Assembly (NCBI RefSeq): GCF_017571495.1
Contig: NZ_JAGETZ010000001.1
Coordinates: 248,001 to 312,000, forward strand
DNA: 64,000 nucleotides
Source of the DNA: Hymenobacter negativus
Lineage (GTDB): Bacteria; Bacteroidota; Bacteroidia; Cytophagales; Hymenobacteraceae
Direction: 5' to 3'
In this document: positions 44,192-52,521 of the stretch, in pieces
How positions within the stretch are numbered: position 1 is the stretch's first letter
How the letters are laid out: every line of letters begins with the position of its first letter
Made by a program: the position numbers and the translations under genes
Notes under the pieces: generated by a model
Databases searched by the model: none
Seen by the model: only the letters and a program-made list of their open reading frames with translations
What the model was told of the DNA's origin: nothing

Positions 44192-44377
44192 CTAGTTGCG
44201 GGTAACGTTGGAGCGCTGGGCTTCGCGGTAGCCTTCGGCGCGGTGGGCGCGCTTGTAGGCTGCGTCAGCGGAGGGGTTCTGTTCAGCCTCAGCGGCGTCG
44301 GGGGCCTGGGCGCAAGAGGCCGTCAGGAGCATTGCCGCAGCGGCGGCCAACCAAAGATTCGTGCGGGTCAGTTTCAT
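44192..44377 (-). CDS. Small lipoprotein of unknown function
   Basis: A 61-residue protein beginning MKLTRTNLWLAAAAAMLLTASC, a complete lipoprotein signal with lipobox LTASC, then a short charged mature part (PDAAEAEQNPSADAAYKRAH). The frame continues 35 residues upstream, but the ATG at 44375-44377 begins the signal and a promoter-like element sits right before it. Confidence 0.65.
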   Translation of the reverse strand: MKLTRTNLWLAAAAAMLLTASCAQAPDAAEAEQNPSADAAYKRAHRAEGYREAQRSNVTRN

Positions 44378-44381
44378 GCCA

Positions 44382-44412
44382 CGAAGGTAGCCCCCGGCCG
44401 CCAAACGAACAA
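44382..44412 (-). promoter_or_regulatory. Candidate promoter of the small lipoprotein gene
   Basis: TTG (44410-44412) and TACCTTCG (44382-44389) on the minus strand with 20 bases between, same layout as before hen1 and the 55105 gene. Its closeness to the ATG would give an almost leaderless message. Confidence 0.4.
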
Positions 44413-45171
44413 CCACAACCAGTGACTTGTGCCTCTCCGGTTTTCCATTCCATAGGCTTGTGTCAGGCTCAGATGCACGCATACTTTTAAGCAGAGTATT
44501 CGGCGTCCGTCATCGTTTTGCAGCGTTTACATTTGACAACACAGTTTTAGAAAGTGGTTACCTCCGTTCATCAGAATCGCAAAACATATGCTGCGATAAT
44601 GGCTACTGTTGGCAACTTCTATTCATCAGCTGAAGCAATGCAAGCTCGTCTTCTTGTCCAAGATGTCAGGGTTCATACCACTGTTTTTTTTAGCATCCAT
44701 GGCAAAAGAAGCCAGCATAAATTAGGACTCGCCACTTGGCGGAATTTGGTTAAATACATTAGCATTTTACACTGTTATAGCCCAGCTTCTTCGGCATTTA
44801 CAAGCTCATTCCTTTGGGATACCAGTTTGCATCAGCAGGCATTACAACCGCTCCAATGGCTCGCATTCAGAACTAATCTCTTACTTTTATTAGCAGCAAA
44901 ATTCAACTTGATTATCAGCAATTTATATTAAAAAAATTAGGTTTATTGCTTTTATGAAAACGTCTCTACATAAGTTAGCACGGATGAGATGGATATAGAG
45001 CATCCCGTTCCTGCTTGGTGCTACTGACAAACCAATGACGCTAGTTTGTGTACCCAGCGTCTGGACAGCATGACAAATTGTATTAATTCATGTCATCACT
45101 ATACTACGGGCTAATCAGACCGACATTCTGCCATACCCAGTTACCACTTGGCAACGCCAGGAGCTGAGCAA
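44413..45171. other. AT-rich stretch without a convincing gene
   Basis: About 760 bases with lower GC than the flanks and many stops. A frame from ATG 44599 starts MATVGNFYSSAEAMQARLLV, which slightly recalls DUF2007 proteins, but soon becomes compositionally odd and runs to 44931. A TACATTTG box lies at 44528-44535. I read it as decayed or intergenic DNA. Confidence 0.35.
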
Positions 45172-45372
45172 TCACAGAGTCAGATTGAGGGCCTTATTGT
45201 CGCTCAGCATTGGCCTTACCAAATACGCTGTAAAGCCCTTGAGCAATGCAGAGTCAGTTGGGTCGTAAAGCAATTGCTCTTCCATATCCAGACAGGAAAG
45301 AATACGGGTATCCTTGCTGTATAGAACTGCTTGGCTAACTTCAAATACAGTTCCCTTAGACGCAGCTACCGG
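45172..45372 (-). pseudogene. Possible C-terminal gene fragment
   Basis: On the minus strand 66 codons are open, ending in TGA (complement of 45172-45174). The product has a protein-like composition: TVFEVSQAVLYSKDTRILSC, then LDMEEQLLYDPTDSALLKGF and a short tail. No start codon stands at its head; a stop immediately precedes it. I do not recognise the family. It lies just past the XRE regulator gene on the same strand. Confidence 0.3.
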
Positions 45373-45393
45373 CTAGCATCACTACTCGGAAAC

Positions 45394-46101
45394 TTATTCC
45401 GGCTGGTAATCTGCGAAAGAGCCATCACGGTAAAAAATCACGATTCTCCGAATAGGCTTTTCAGTCCCAGCAAACAGGGAGGTAGCCGTAGAATCAGCCG
45501 CCTTTATAGCAGGGCTATTATCTGTTACTGGCGTCATCGCGCTTACGTCCTCCACTTCCCGAACCTTTGGAGTTTCTTCGGGAGTGGGCGCAGGAACAGC
45601 AGGCGGAATTGAAGCGGGCAAATCAGCCGTTAGCGCTACTGCGGGAGCTACTGCGGGCGTCTCAGCTGAGCGCACCTCCTTAGATGCCAGTGGCGTAAAG
45701 CGTTTAGGCATTGTCCTGGTCTTGGGGGCGACTTGTGCTGCGGGAGGCCTGTACGGCATAGCACTACGCTGCTGCTTAACCGGAGCCTCTGGCTCAGCGG
45801 CAGCGGCTGGGGGCGCTGAGGGGCGGCCAGGAACAACAAGTGGCGCTTCTTTCGGAGTGACTACTGAGGCAGCCGTGGCCTCTGAAGCCAGAGATACCTG
45901 CATCGGACCAGTGCCATTCAACAACCAGGGCATCGAAAGTTCAGGCATCGCAGCTAGAATCCGCTGTACTACTTCCAAGCTGGGCTTATTGCGGCCCGAA
46001 AGAATGTGGCTCACAATCGGGCGGGCAATGCCAATGGCATCAGCAAATTGAGTGGGTGTTAGCTGCCGGGTTTCCAGTAGCGTCCGAATGCGTTCAACCA
46101 T
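45394..46101 (-). CDS. XRE-family helix-turn-helix protein with long disordered tail
   Basis: A 235-residue protein. Residues 1-65 are an XRE/Cro-type DNA-binding domain (VERIRTLLETRQLTPTQFAD, IGIARPIVSHILSGRNKPSL) followed by a short LNGTGPM wing-like end. The rest is a proline- and alanine-rich, probably disordered chain with a final aromatic strand RRIVIFYRDGSFADYQPE. The closing strand may bind a partner. The ATG at 46099-46101 is used; a GTG three codons earlier is possible. Three ACAAATG motifs in its upstream region may be its own operators. Confidence 0.8.
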   Translation of the reverse strand: MVERIRTLLETRQLTPTQFADAIGIARPIVSHILSGRNKPSLEVVQRILAAMPELSMPWLLNGTGPMQVSLASEATAASVVTPKEAPLVVPGRPSAPPAAAAEPEAPVKQQRSAMPYRPPAAQVAPKTRTMPKRFTPLASKEVRSAETPAVAPAVALTADLPASIPPAVPAPTPEETPKVREVEDVSAMTPVTDNSPAIKAADSTATSLFAGTEKPIRRIVIFYRDGSFADYQPE

Positions 46102-46118
46102 TGTTATCACTTTGATTA

Positions 46119-46266
46119 CAAATGTAGCATTGAATCTTCAAATCCACCTCCGATTGACTCTATGTCTCTCTGTTTACAAATGACATAAAAAAAGTCAGTG
46201 TACTTATCTCAATTGTAAACAATCCTTAAAACAATTCTGCATTATTCACACCTAATAACAAATGTA
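46119..46266 (-). promoter_or_regulatory. Upstream region of the XRE gene with repeated ACAAATG motifs
   Basis: ACAAATG occurs three times (near 46118, 46176 and 46258). On the minus strand the first and last read TACATTTG, matching the TAnnTTTG promoter box (46119-46126 and 46259-46266). They could be two promoters, repressor sites, or both. The 303-base gap holds no gene. Confidence 0.35.
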
Positions 46267-46303
46267 TCACTCAGCATAAGTGTGCTTCCAGCCTGCTAGA
46301 AAA

Positions 46304-46343
46304 AGGCAAGGCCCGGCAACCAGATGGTTACCGAGCCTTGCCT
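46304..46343 (-). terminator. Terminator of the L,D-transpeptidase gene
   Basis: AGGCAAGGCCCGGCAACC pairs with GGTTACCGAGCCTTGCCT with one or two mismatches; on the minus strand a T5 run follows. Confidence 0.8.
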
Positions 46344-46404
46344 AGATGGAACTGGCGCTCCTTAATTTCTTGCTTTGCGAGCTCTTGAATTGAGCGGAGG
46401 CCCG

Positions 46405-48150
46405 TTAGTCGAAGTACTCCTTGGCTAGCTTTTTATCGAGCCCGTAGATGTCGTCCCGGAAGTGCGGATGGCCAGCGGCATCAGCCCATGCGGTGAAATA
46501 CACGAGGTATACGGGCAGTTTTTCTTTTAGCGTAATGTACTTCTCGTGGCGCGTGGCGATGCTGTCCAAGATGGTTTGCTTGTCCCATTCCGGGCGGTCG
46601 CGCAGGAGGTAGGTGGCTAGTTTGATGGGCTCTGCCACGCGCACGCAGCCATGGCTAAAGCTACGGTTGCTCTGCGAAAACAGCTCGTCATGGGGCGTGT
46701 CGTGGAGGTAAATATCGTTCGAGTTGGGGAAGATAAACTTCACATCACCGAGGTCATTTTTAGGGCCCGGACGGCGGCGCAGCGTGTACTTGAAGGACGC
46801 CTGTGTCACGTTGGCCCAGTCCACGGTATTGGGGTCAATAACGGTGGCTTTGCGGCCGTAGCCCTTCACCACTTCCATGTCGAGCCGGTCGAGGTAGCTG
46901 GGGTTTGCCGCTAGTTTACTGCGCAGCTCGTTGTCGATGATACTGAACGGAACGTTCCAGTAAGGGGCCAGCACCACGTACTCTACCTTGTCGCTAAACA
47001 CCGGCGTTTCGTGCAGTACCTTGCCCACAATAACAGCCATTGAGAAGGCTTCTTTGTCGCCCTCAATGACGTGCAGTGTGTACTCCGGGATGTTCACCAG
47101 AAGGTAATTCGGCTCGAACTTTTTGGGCAGCCAACGCCACCGCTCCATGTTCAAAATAAGCTGGTCGATGCGGGCGCTGATGGGCACGTTGAGGTGGCGC
47201 AGGGTTTCGCCGCTCACGATGCCCGTCGGTTTCAGGCCAGCATCTTTTTGAAATAATTTCACGGCGGCCACCAATTCGGGGTCGTAAGCATAGGCAACAG
47301 GCACCGCGCTGTGCTTAGCCGAGTCGGCGGGCAGCGACGCGGCGGCTTCTCCACCGGCGCTATCCAGAAGGCGTTTGCGCAGGGCCGCTACGGCCGGCGA
47401 CGACTGACCTGGTTTCAGGTTGAGGGTGGCCGGCAGAGTGGGCCACCCCCCAGCCCGCTCCTGGGCTCTGTAGGTGGCAAGGGCCTTCTTGAGCTGGTCA
47501 TACTCGGGGTGCAGCGGGGCAAACTCGTAGTAATTGTAGCGGCTTTTGCGGTCGCCGAGGAAGGTGGCCAGCGCCTTGTTGAGCTTGATTTTATTGGGCT
47601 TTACCTGCCACGACGTGCTCTTAGTATCGCGCGGATTGGCGATGCCCCGATAGTAGTCGTTGGCCCATTTCATGTAGGTACCGGTGAGAGCCACGTCTAT
47701 CTGCTGCTCCAGCGCATTACGGCGCGAGGAATCGGCCTGGGCCTTCTCCAGCTCGGCAAATAACGCTTTAAAGTCCTTAATCTGGTAATCTTTAGGGTTA
47801 AGACCCTCATCTGCAGCTTTAGCGATTATGGCCTGCAAATTTTCAGCCTGTTTTACCGGCTGGTGGTCTTTAAACCAACCCAGCCGGAAACTTCGCTCTC
47901 GGTAAAAGCGGCGGGCAGGCAGCAGCTGCGCCTTGAAGGCGGGCTCGGCTTGGAATGTTTTGATGACGTACGTGCTATCGATGAGGGGCTGCGGACCGAC
48001 CACTCCGGCCGCCGACGCATCGGTGCTTTGAGTGGTGCCGTCGGCAGATTGGGTCTTGTTGTCGGAACCGCAGGATTGCAGCGCGATGCTGCTGAGGGCC
48101 GCGACCAACAGAACCCAAACCAAGGAAGTAAAACGAAACAGGAAGGACAT
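46405..48150 (-). CDS. L,D-transpeptidase, YcbB-like lipoprotein
   Basis: A 581-residue cell-wall enzyme. It starts with a lipoprotein signal (MSFLFRFTSLVWVLLVAALS, lipobox LQSC), then a scaffold domain (KTFQAEPAFKAQLLPARRFY), a peptidoglycan-binding-like helix set (VKLFQKDAGLKPTGIVSGET) and the YkuD catalytic domain with SFSHGCVRVAEP, whose cysteine is the nucleophile. It would form 3-3 cross-links in peptidoglycan in the periplasm. The frame extends 128 codons upstream of the ATG at 48148-48150, but those residues resemble no protein and cover an inverted repeat. Confidence 0.92.
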   Translation of the reverse strand: MSFLFRFTSLVWVLLVAALSSIALQSCGSDNKTQSADGTTQSTDASAAGVVGPQPLIDSTYVIKTFQAEPAFKAQLLPARRFYRERSFRLGWFKDHQPVKQAENLQAIIAKAADEGLNPKDYQIKDFKALFAELEKAQADSSRRNALEQQIDVALTGTYMKWANDYYRGIANPRDTKSTSWQVKPNKIKLNKALATFLGDRKSRYNYYEFAPLHPEYDQLKKALATYRAQERAGGWPTLPATLNLKPGQSSPAVAALRKRLLDSAGGEAAASLPADSAKHSAVPVAYAYDPELVAAVKLFQKDAGLKPTGIVSGETLRHLNVPISARIDQLILNMERWRWLPKKFEPNYLLVNIPEYTLHVIEGDKEAFSMAVIVGKVLHETPVFSDKVEYVVLAPYWNVPFSIIDNELRSKLAANPSYLDRLDMEVVKGYGRKATVIDPNTVDWANVTQASFKYTLRRRPGPKNDLGDVKFIFPNSNDIYLHDTPHDELFSQSNRSFSHGCVRVAEPIKLATYLLRDRPEWDKQTILDSIATRHEKYITLKEKLPVYLVYFTAWADAAGHPHFRDDIYGLDKKLAKEYFD

Positions 48151-48234
48151 TGAAAAAGGAAAAGTGAACGGGAAAAGACCAGGCGAGCCCGACAGTTTGG
48201 GCAGTGTACTGCCAACTGTATGGTGGGGTTGTCC

Positions 48235-48380
48235 GGGCCGCCCGTTGGCAGTCCGGCTACAAAGTACGCTATTACCGGGCAGTGACCAAGCAGTTGTAAG
48301 GGCCGGAATCGTGCCAGCCTTCGTAACTCTGCTCCTAAAATGCGCCTTTGATAGTAGCCGAGTCTGCCAACGGGCGGCCC
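48235..48380. repeat. Long inverted repeat between divergent genes
   Basis: GGGCCGCCCGTTGGCAG (48235-48251) is exactly complementary to 48364-48380, and pairing continues inwards (CGGCTAC/GTAGCCG) with mismatches. It lies in the 300-base gap between the divergent L,D-transpeptidase and M1 peptidase genes, so promoters must be within or beside it. Confidence 0.75.
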
Positions 48381-48450
48381 CAGTCACTGTTCCTATGCAT
48401 TTCCATTGCCTGACTAATACCTCTCTTGTTACGCCCGTTTTCCATCGCCT

Positions 48451-50277
48451 ATGAACTTCCTCACACCTCCCCCTAGTGCCCTGCCCACCGACCCGCACAG
48501 CTTCGCCAGCCGGAGCTCGGCGCGCGTGCAACACTTAGCGCTCGACCTTACCGTTGACTTTGATACGCGCACGCTCAGCGGCAGCGCTACTTGGCAGTTG
48601 GCCGAGCTTGGCCCAGCCACCGAAGTTGTCTTCGATACCCGCAACCTGACCATCGAATCGGTCGAAGTGTTGGACGCTGATGGTACGGCTGCTCCCTCCA
48701 TCTACACCCTCGATAGCACGCCCGACGTGGTGCTGGGCCAAGGCTTGAGCGTAGCGCTTACACCGACTGCTAGCGCCGTCCGTATCCGCTACCGCACGGC
48801 TCCCACGGCGGCCGCGCTGCAGTGGCTAGCCCCAGAGCAGACGGCTGGCACAGAGCCCTTTTTGTTCACGCAGTCGCAGGCCATTTTGGCGCGCACCTGG
48901 CTACCGTGTCAGGACTCGCCGGGCATCCGCTTCACCTACGAAGCGACGGTGCGCGTGCCGGTCCACTTACTGGCCCTGATGAGCGCCGAGAATCCCGAGC
49001 AGCTTAGCGCCAGCGGCGAGTACCACTTCCGCATGGCCCAGCCCATTCCGGCCTATCTCATGGCGCTAGCGGTGGGTGACCTCGCCTTCGCGCCGCTCAG
49101 CTACCGGACTGGCATCTACGCTGAGCCGGCCACGCTGTCGGCAGCCACCCACGAGTTTGTCGACCTTGAAAAAATGGTAGCCGCTGCTGAAGAGCTCTAC
49201 GGTCCTTACCGCTGGGAACGGTACGATTTACTGGTGCTGCCTCCCTCCTTCCCCTTTGGCGGCATGGAAAACCCTCGATTAACATTTGTAACACCAACCA
49301 TCCTGGCTGGCGACCGCAGCCTGACCAGTTTAGTAGCACACGAGCTAGCTCATTCGTGGTCGGGCAACCTCGTTACAAATGCAACTTGGGATGATTTCTG
49401 GCTGAACGAAGGCTTTACTGTTTACTTCGAGCGCCGCATCATGGAACATTTGTATGGTGATGAATACGCCGACATGCTCCAGGTACTGGGCCGGGCGGCG
49501 CTACATCATACCATTGAAGAAATCGGCGTAGCTAGTCCCGACACACACTTGCACCTCGCGCTGGCGGGCCGCGACCCCGACGAAGGGCTGACTGAAATTG
49601 CCTACGAGAAAGGTTGTGCTCTCCTACTCACGCTGGAGTCGCTCGTCGGCCGGCCCCGACTCGACACCTTTATTAAGGAGTACTTCGCCCGCTTCAGTTT
49701 TCAGGCGATGGACACCGCCTCCTTCTTGCACTACCTCCGCGCCGAATTACTCGACCAAGAGCCCGGCCTTGAAGCCAGACTCAACCTGGCCGCTTGGGTC
49801 GATGGTCCCGGCCTCCCATCCAACGCCCCCGCCGTAAGCTCGCGCCGCTTCGATGCCGTGGACCAAGCGCTGGCTCAGTTGCAAAACGGCATCGCGCCAA
49901 CGGCCCTCCTCTCCGGCACCACTAACTGGAGCAGCCACGAGTGGGTCCATTTCCTGCACGGCCTCGCGCCTTCACTTTCGGTCGAGCAGCTGGCGGCGCT
50001 TGATGCGGCATTTCATTTCACCGCCTCTGGCAACGCCGAAATTCTGGCGGCTTGGTTTCCGCACACGTTAAGGGCGGGCTACACGGCGGCCGAGCCCGCG
50101 CTGGAGAAATTTTTACTGCACGTCGGCCGGCGCAAATTTTTGGTGCCGCTCTACCGGGCGCTGCTGGCCACACCCGATGGCCGGAATCGGGCTCGCACCA
50201 TCTATGCCCAGGCCCGGCCCAACTATCACTCCGTGGCCACCGGCACGATTGATGCCTTGCTGGCCGAACGGGCTTAG
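48451..50277 (+). CDS. M1 family aminopeptidase, leukotriene A4 hydrolase-like
   Basis: A 608-residue zinc peptidase. It has the N-terminal beta domain, the GGMENP exopeptidase motif (270-275), the zinc site HELAH (297-301) with the third ligand in LNEG (E320), exactly 18 residues on, and a helical C-terminal domain like that of leukotriene A4 hydrolase. It has no signal peptide. It removes N-terminal residues from peptides in the cytoplasm. The following cyanophycinase and isoaspartyl peptidase point to a peptide-degradation neighbourhood. Confidence 0.93.
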   Translation: MNFLTPPPSALPTDPHSFASRSSARVQHLALDLTVDFDTRTLSGSATWQLAELGPATEVVFDTRNLTIESVEVLDADGTAAPSIYTLDSTPDVVLGQGLSVALTPTASAVRIRYRTAPTAAALQWLAPEQTAGTEPFLFTQSQAILARTWLPCQDSPGIRFTYEATVRVPVHLLALMSAENPEQLSASGEYHFRMAQPIPAYLMALAVGDLAFAPLSYRTGIYAEPATLSAATHEFVDLEKMVAAAEELYGPYRWERYDLLVLPPSFPFGGMENPRLTFVTPTILAGDRSLTSLVAHELAHSWSGNLVTNATWDDFWLNEGFTVYFERRIMEHLYGDEYADMLQVLGRAALHHTIEEIGVASPDTHLHLALAGRDPDEGLTEIAYEKGCALLLTLESLVGRPRLDTFIKEYFARFSFQAMDTASFLHYLRAELLDQEPGLEARLNLAAWVDGPGLPSNAPAVSSRRFDAVDQALAQLQNGIAPTALLSGTTNWSSHEWVHFLHGLAPSLSVEQLAALDAAFHFTASGNAEILAAWFPHTLRAGYTAAEPALEKFLLHVGRRKFLVPLYRALLATPDGRNRARTIYAQARPNYHSVATGTIDALLAERA

Positions 50278-50384
50278 CCTTATTATATGGTCGCCCGGCC
50301 CGAACTTTGCCATGGGCTTCGCGCCCACCCGGCCGTTTCGGTGGTCCCATCCCTCACGCATCTCTCAGTTATCCTCATTATCCG

Positions 50385-51329
50385 TTGAAAAGCATCATCC
50401 CTCTTGGTAAGCTCATCGCCGTAGGCGGCAACGAAGACAAGGGCACGTACCCCAACCCTCGCACCCGCCGCAAGTACTACCTCAACTTTTTTGAGCTAGG
50501 TATTCTCAAGCGCATCGTGCTCGAAACCGGCAAGCTCGACCCGCGCATCGAAGTCATTACCACGGCCTCCATGATTCCGGCCGAAGTCGGCCCCATCTAC
50601 ACCGGCTCCTTTGCCATGCTCAACTGCCTAAATGTGGGCATCATGGACATTCGCACGCCGGAGGATGCCCGCCAGCCGGAGTACCTGGAGCGCATGCTGG
50701 CGGCCGATGTCATCATGTTTTCAGGCGGCAACCAGTCGCGTCTCCGCGAGATGTTTGGCGAGACCGACTTTCTCGACCGCATGGTTCAGCGCTACTACGC
50801 CGAGCCGAATTTCGTGATTGCTGGCACCAGCGCCGGAGCCATGGCCATGTCGCGACACATGATTCGCGGCGGCTCGGTACCAGACGCTCTGCTGAAAGGC
50901 GCCGTGAAAATGGGCACTGGGTTGGGCCTGCTCCCGGCGGCCATCGTCGATTCGCACTTTGTGAAGCGCGGCCGGTTTGGCCGGCTCATCGAGTCAGTGG
51001 CCTTGCACCCTAAGCTCATCGGCATCGGGCTGGGTGAGGACACTGGCGTGCTCATCACCGAGGGCAATTGGGTAGAAACCATTGGTTCTAACCTTGTTAT
51101 CATCCTTGATGGCCATGATATCCAGCACAACAACGCCGCTGCTGCCAAGAAGGGCACCGTGCTTTCCATCGAAAACGTGACCATGCACGTGCTGGCCAAG
51201 GGTAACGTGTACGATATGCGCGAGCGAAAATTCTACGCCAGCAAGGAAGCCCTACCCCTGCACACCGCCACGCCCGAGGCTGAAAAAGTCGCTACGGTAG
51301 CTGAGGCGACTACTTCAACAGCAGAATAA
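50385..51329 (+). CDS. cphB: Cyanophycinase
   Basis: A 314-residue serine peptidase of family S51. It shows KLIAVGGNEDKG at the start, MFSGGNQSRL, and the nucleophile elbow VIAGTSAGAMAMS (Ser149), then DSHFVKRGRFGRL and GEDTGVLITEG typical of cyanophycinases. It cleaves cyanophycin (multi-L-arginyl-poly-aspartate) into beta-Asp-Arg dipeptides. The best start is TTG 50385 (KSIIPLGKLIAVGG); an upstream ATG at 50307 adds residues without similarity. No cyanophycin synthetase is in the window. The isoaspartyl peptidase gene, which acts on such dipeptides, is 1.2 kb away. Confidence 0.9.
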   Translation: MKSIIPLGKLIAVGGNEDKGTYPNPRTRRKYYLNFFELGILKRIVLETGKLDPRIEVITTASMIPAEVGPIYTGSFAMLNCLNVGIMDIRTPEDARQPEYLERMLAADVIMFSGGNQSRLREMFGETDFLDRMVQRYYAEPNFVIAGTSAGAMAMSRHMIRGGSVPDALLKGAVKMGTGLGLLPAAIVDSHFVKRGRFGRLIESVALHPKLIGIGLGEDTGVLITEGNWVETIGSNLVIILDGHDIQHNNAAAAKKGTVLSIENVTMHVLAKGNVYDMRERKFYASKEALPLHTATPEAEKVATVAEATTSTAE

Positions 51330-51348
51330 ATCCCTGTTTTTAACACGT

Positions 51349-51387
51349 AAAAAGCCTGCTCATCATGGTGTTGAGCAGGCTTTTTTC
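51349..51387 (+). terminator. Terminator of the cyanophycinase gene
   Basis: AAAAAGCCTGCTCA pairs with TGAGCAGGCTTTTTT around a short loop. Confidence 0.9.
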
Positions 51388-51498
51388 TATCTGGAAGTTT
51401 GCCGGCTGCGTATTTCCTTCAGTTTGCATTCCACTAAATGCACGTAAAGGCTGCCGTTATTAGCCGCAAAATCACTCCTTATTATAACACTCCACAAA

Positions 51499-52485
51499 AT
51501 GAACTACCGTAAGCTTGGCAAAACAGGTTTTTCCATCTCTGAAATCAGCCTCGGTACCTGGCAGGTGGGCGGCAAATGGGGCGACCCATTTAGCCACGAA
51601 AACGCCGACAAAATTCTGAATGCCGCCGTCGATGCCGGCATCAACTTCATCGACACAGCCGACGTGTACGGCGATGGCGAAAGCGAGAAAGCCGTGGGCC
51701 GCCTTGTGCGCGCGCGCTCCGAGCGCCTCTACGTAGCTACCAAATGCGGCCGGCGCTTCCAGCCCCACACCGCCGATGCCTACCAGCCCGACGCCCTACG
51801 CAAGTTTGTGGAAGACAGCCTACGCAGCATGCAGCTGGAAACCATCGACTTAATCCAGCTACACTGCCCGCCCACCGATGTGTACTACCGCCCGGAAATC
51901 TTTGAATTGTTTGACCGGCTGCGGGAGGAAGGCAAAATCCAGCACCTCGGCGTGAGCATCGAGAAAGTAGAGGAAGGCCTGAAAGCCATCGAATTCCCGA
52001 ACGTGACCACGGTGCAGGTCATTTTTAACATGTTCCGCCAGCGTCCGCCGGAGCTGTTTTTCAAGGAAGCCGCCCTCCGCGACATCGGCCTCATCGTGCG
52101 CGTGCCCCTGGCCAGCGGCCTGCTCACCGGCAAGTTTTCGCCCGAAACCCACTTCGCCCCCGACGACCACCGCGCCTTCAACCGCCACGGCGAAGCATTC
52201 GACAAAGGCGAAACCTTCTCCGGCGTCGACTACGAAACCGGCCTCGCCGCCGTGGAAGAGTTGAAAAAAGCCCTAGGCGACCAAGCCCCGCTAGCCGCCC
52301 AGGCCCTGCGCTGGATTCTGATGTTTGACGAAGTAAGCTGCGTTATCCCCGGCGCCTCCCGCCCCGAGCAGATTCTCTCGAACCTGCAAGCCGCCGAGCT
52401 ACCCGCATTATCGACCGAGCAAATGCAGGCCGTGCGGGAAATTTATGACCGCCGGATTCGGCCGTTGGTGCATTACAGTTGGTAG
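51499..52485 (+). CDS. Aldo/keto reductase
   Basis: A 328-residue NADPH-dependent oxidoreductase. It has the catalytic Asp and Tyr in FIDTADVYGDGESE (D52, Y57), Lys in YVATKCG and His in IQLHCPP, with the cofactor part near IPGASRPEQILSNLQA. It would reduce carbonyl groups of sugars or other aldehydes; the substrate is not given. It stands alone between two terminator-like hairpins. Confidence 0.93.
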   Translation: MNYRKLGKTGFSISEISLGTWQVGGKWGDPFSHENADKILNAAVDAGINFIDTADVYGDGESEKAVGRLVRARSERLYVATKCGRRFQPHTADAYQPDALRKFVEDSLRSMQLETIDLIQLHCPPTDVYYRPEIFELFDRLREEGKIQHLGVSIEKVEEGLKAIEFPNVTTVQVIFNMFRQRPPELFFKEAALRDIGLIVRVPLASGLLTGKFSPETHFAPDDHRAFNRHGEAFDKGETFSGVDYETGLAAVEELKKALGDQAPLAAQALRWILMFDEVSCVIPGASRPEQILSNLQAAELPALSTEQMQAVREIYDRRIRPLVHYSW

Positions 52486-52490
52486 AGCGA

Positions 52491-52520
52491 TGTAGCGCGG
52501 ACGTTGTAGTCCGCGCTACA
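52491..52520. terminator. Hairpin between convergent genes, repeat-like
   Basis: TGTAGCGCGGAC pairs perfectly with GTCCGCGCTACA around GTTGTA. It is the only spacer between the aldo/keto reductase and the isoaspartyl peptidase stop codons. The GTAGCGCG ends also occur in the repeat at 26414-26490. Confidence 0.75.
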
Positions 52521-52521
52521 A

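Noticed and set aside
44554-44931. 125-codon frame as a real gene
   Set aside because: The first 20 residues look slightly protein-like, but the remainder is compositionally odd, has no partner motif, and lies in a decayed stretch. Reported only as an uncertain region.
46405-48534. 709-residue form of the L,D-transpeptidase starting at 48534
   Set aside because: The extra 128 residues lie before a perfect lipoprotein signal and overlap an inverted repeat and the start of the divergent gene.
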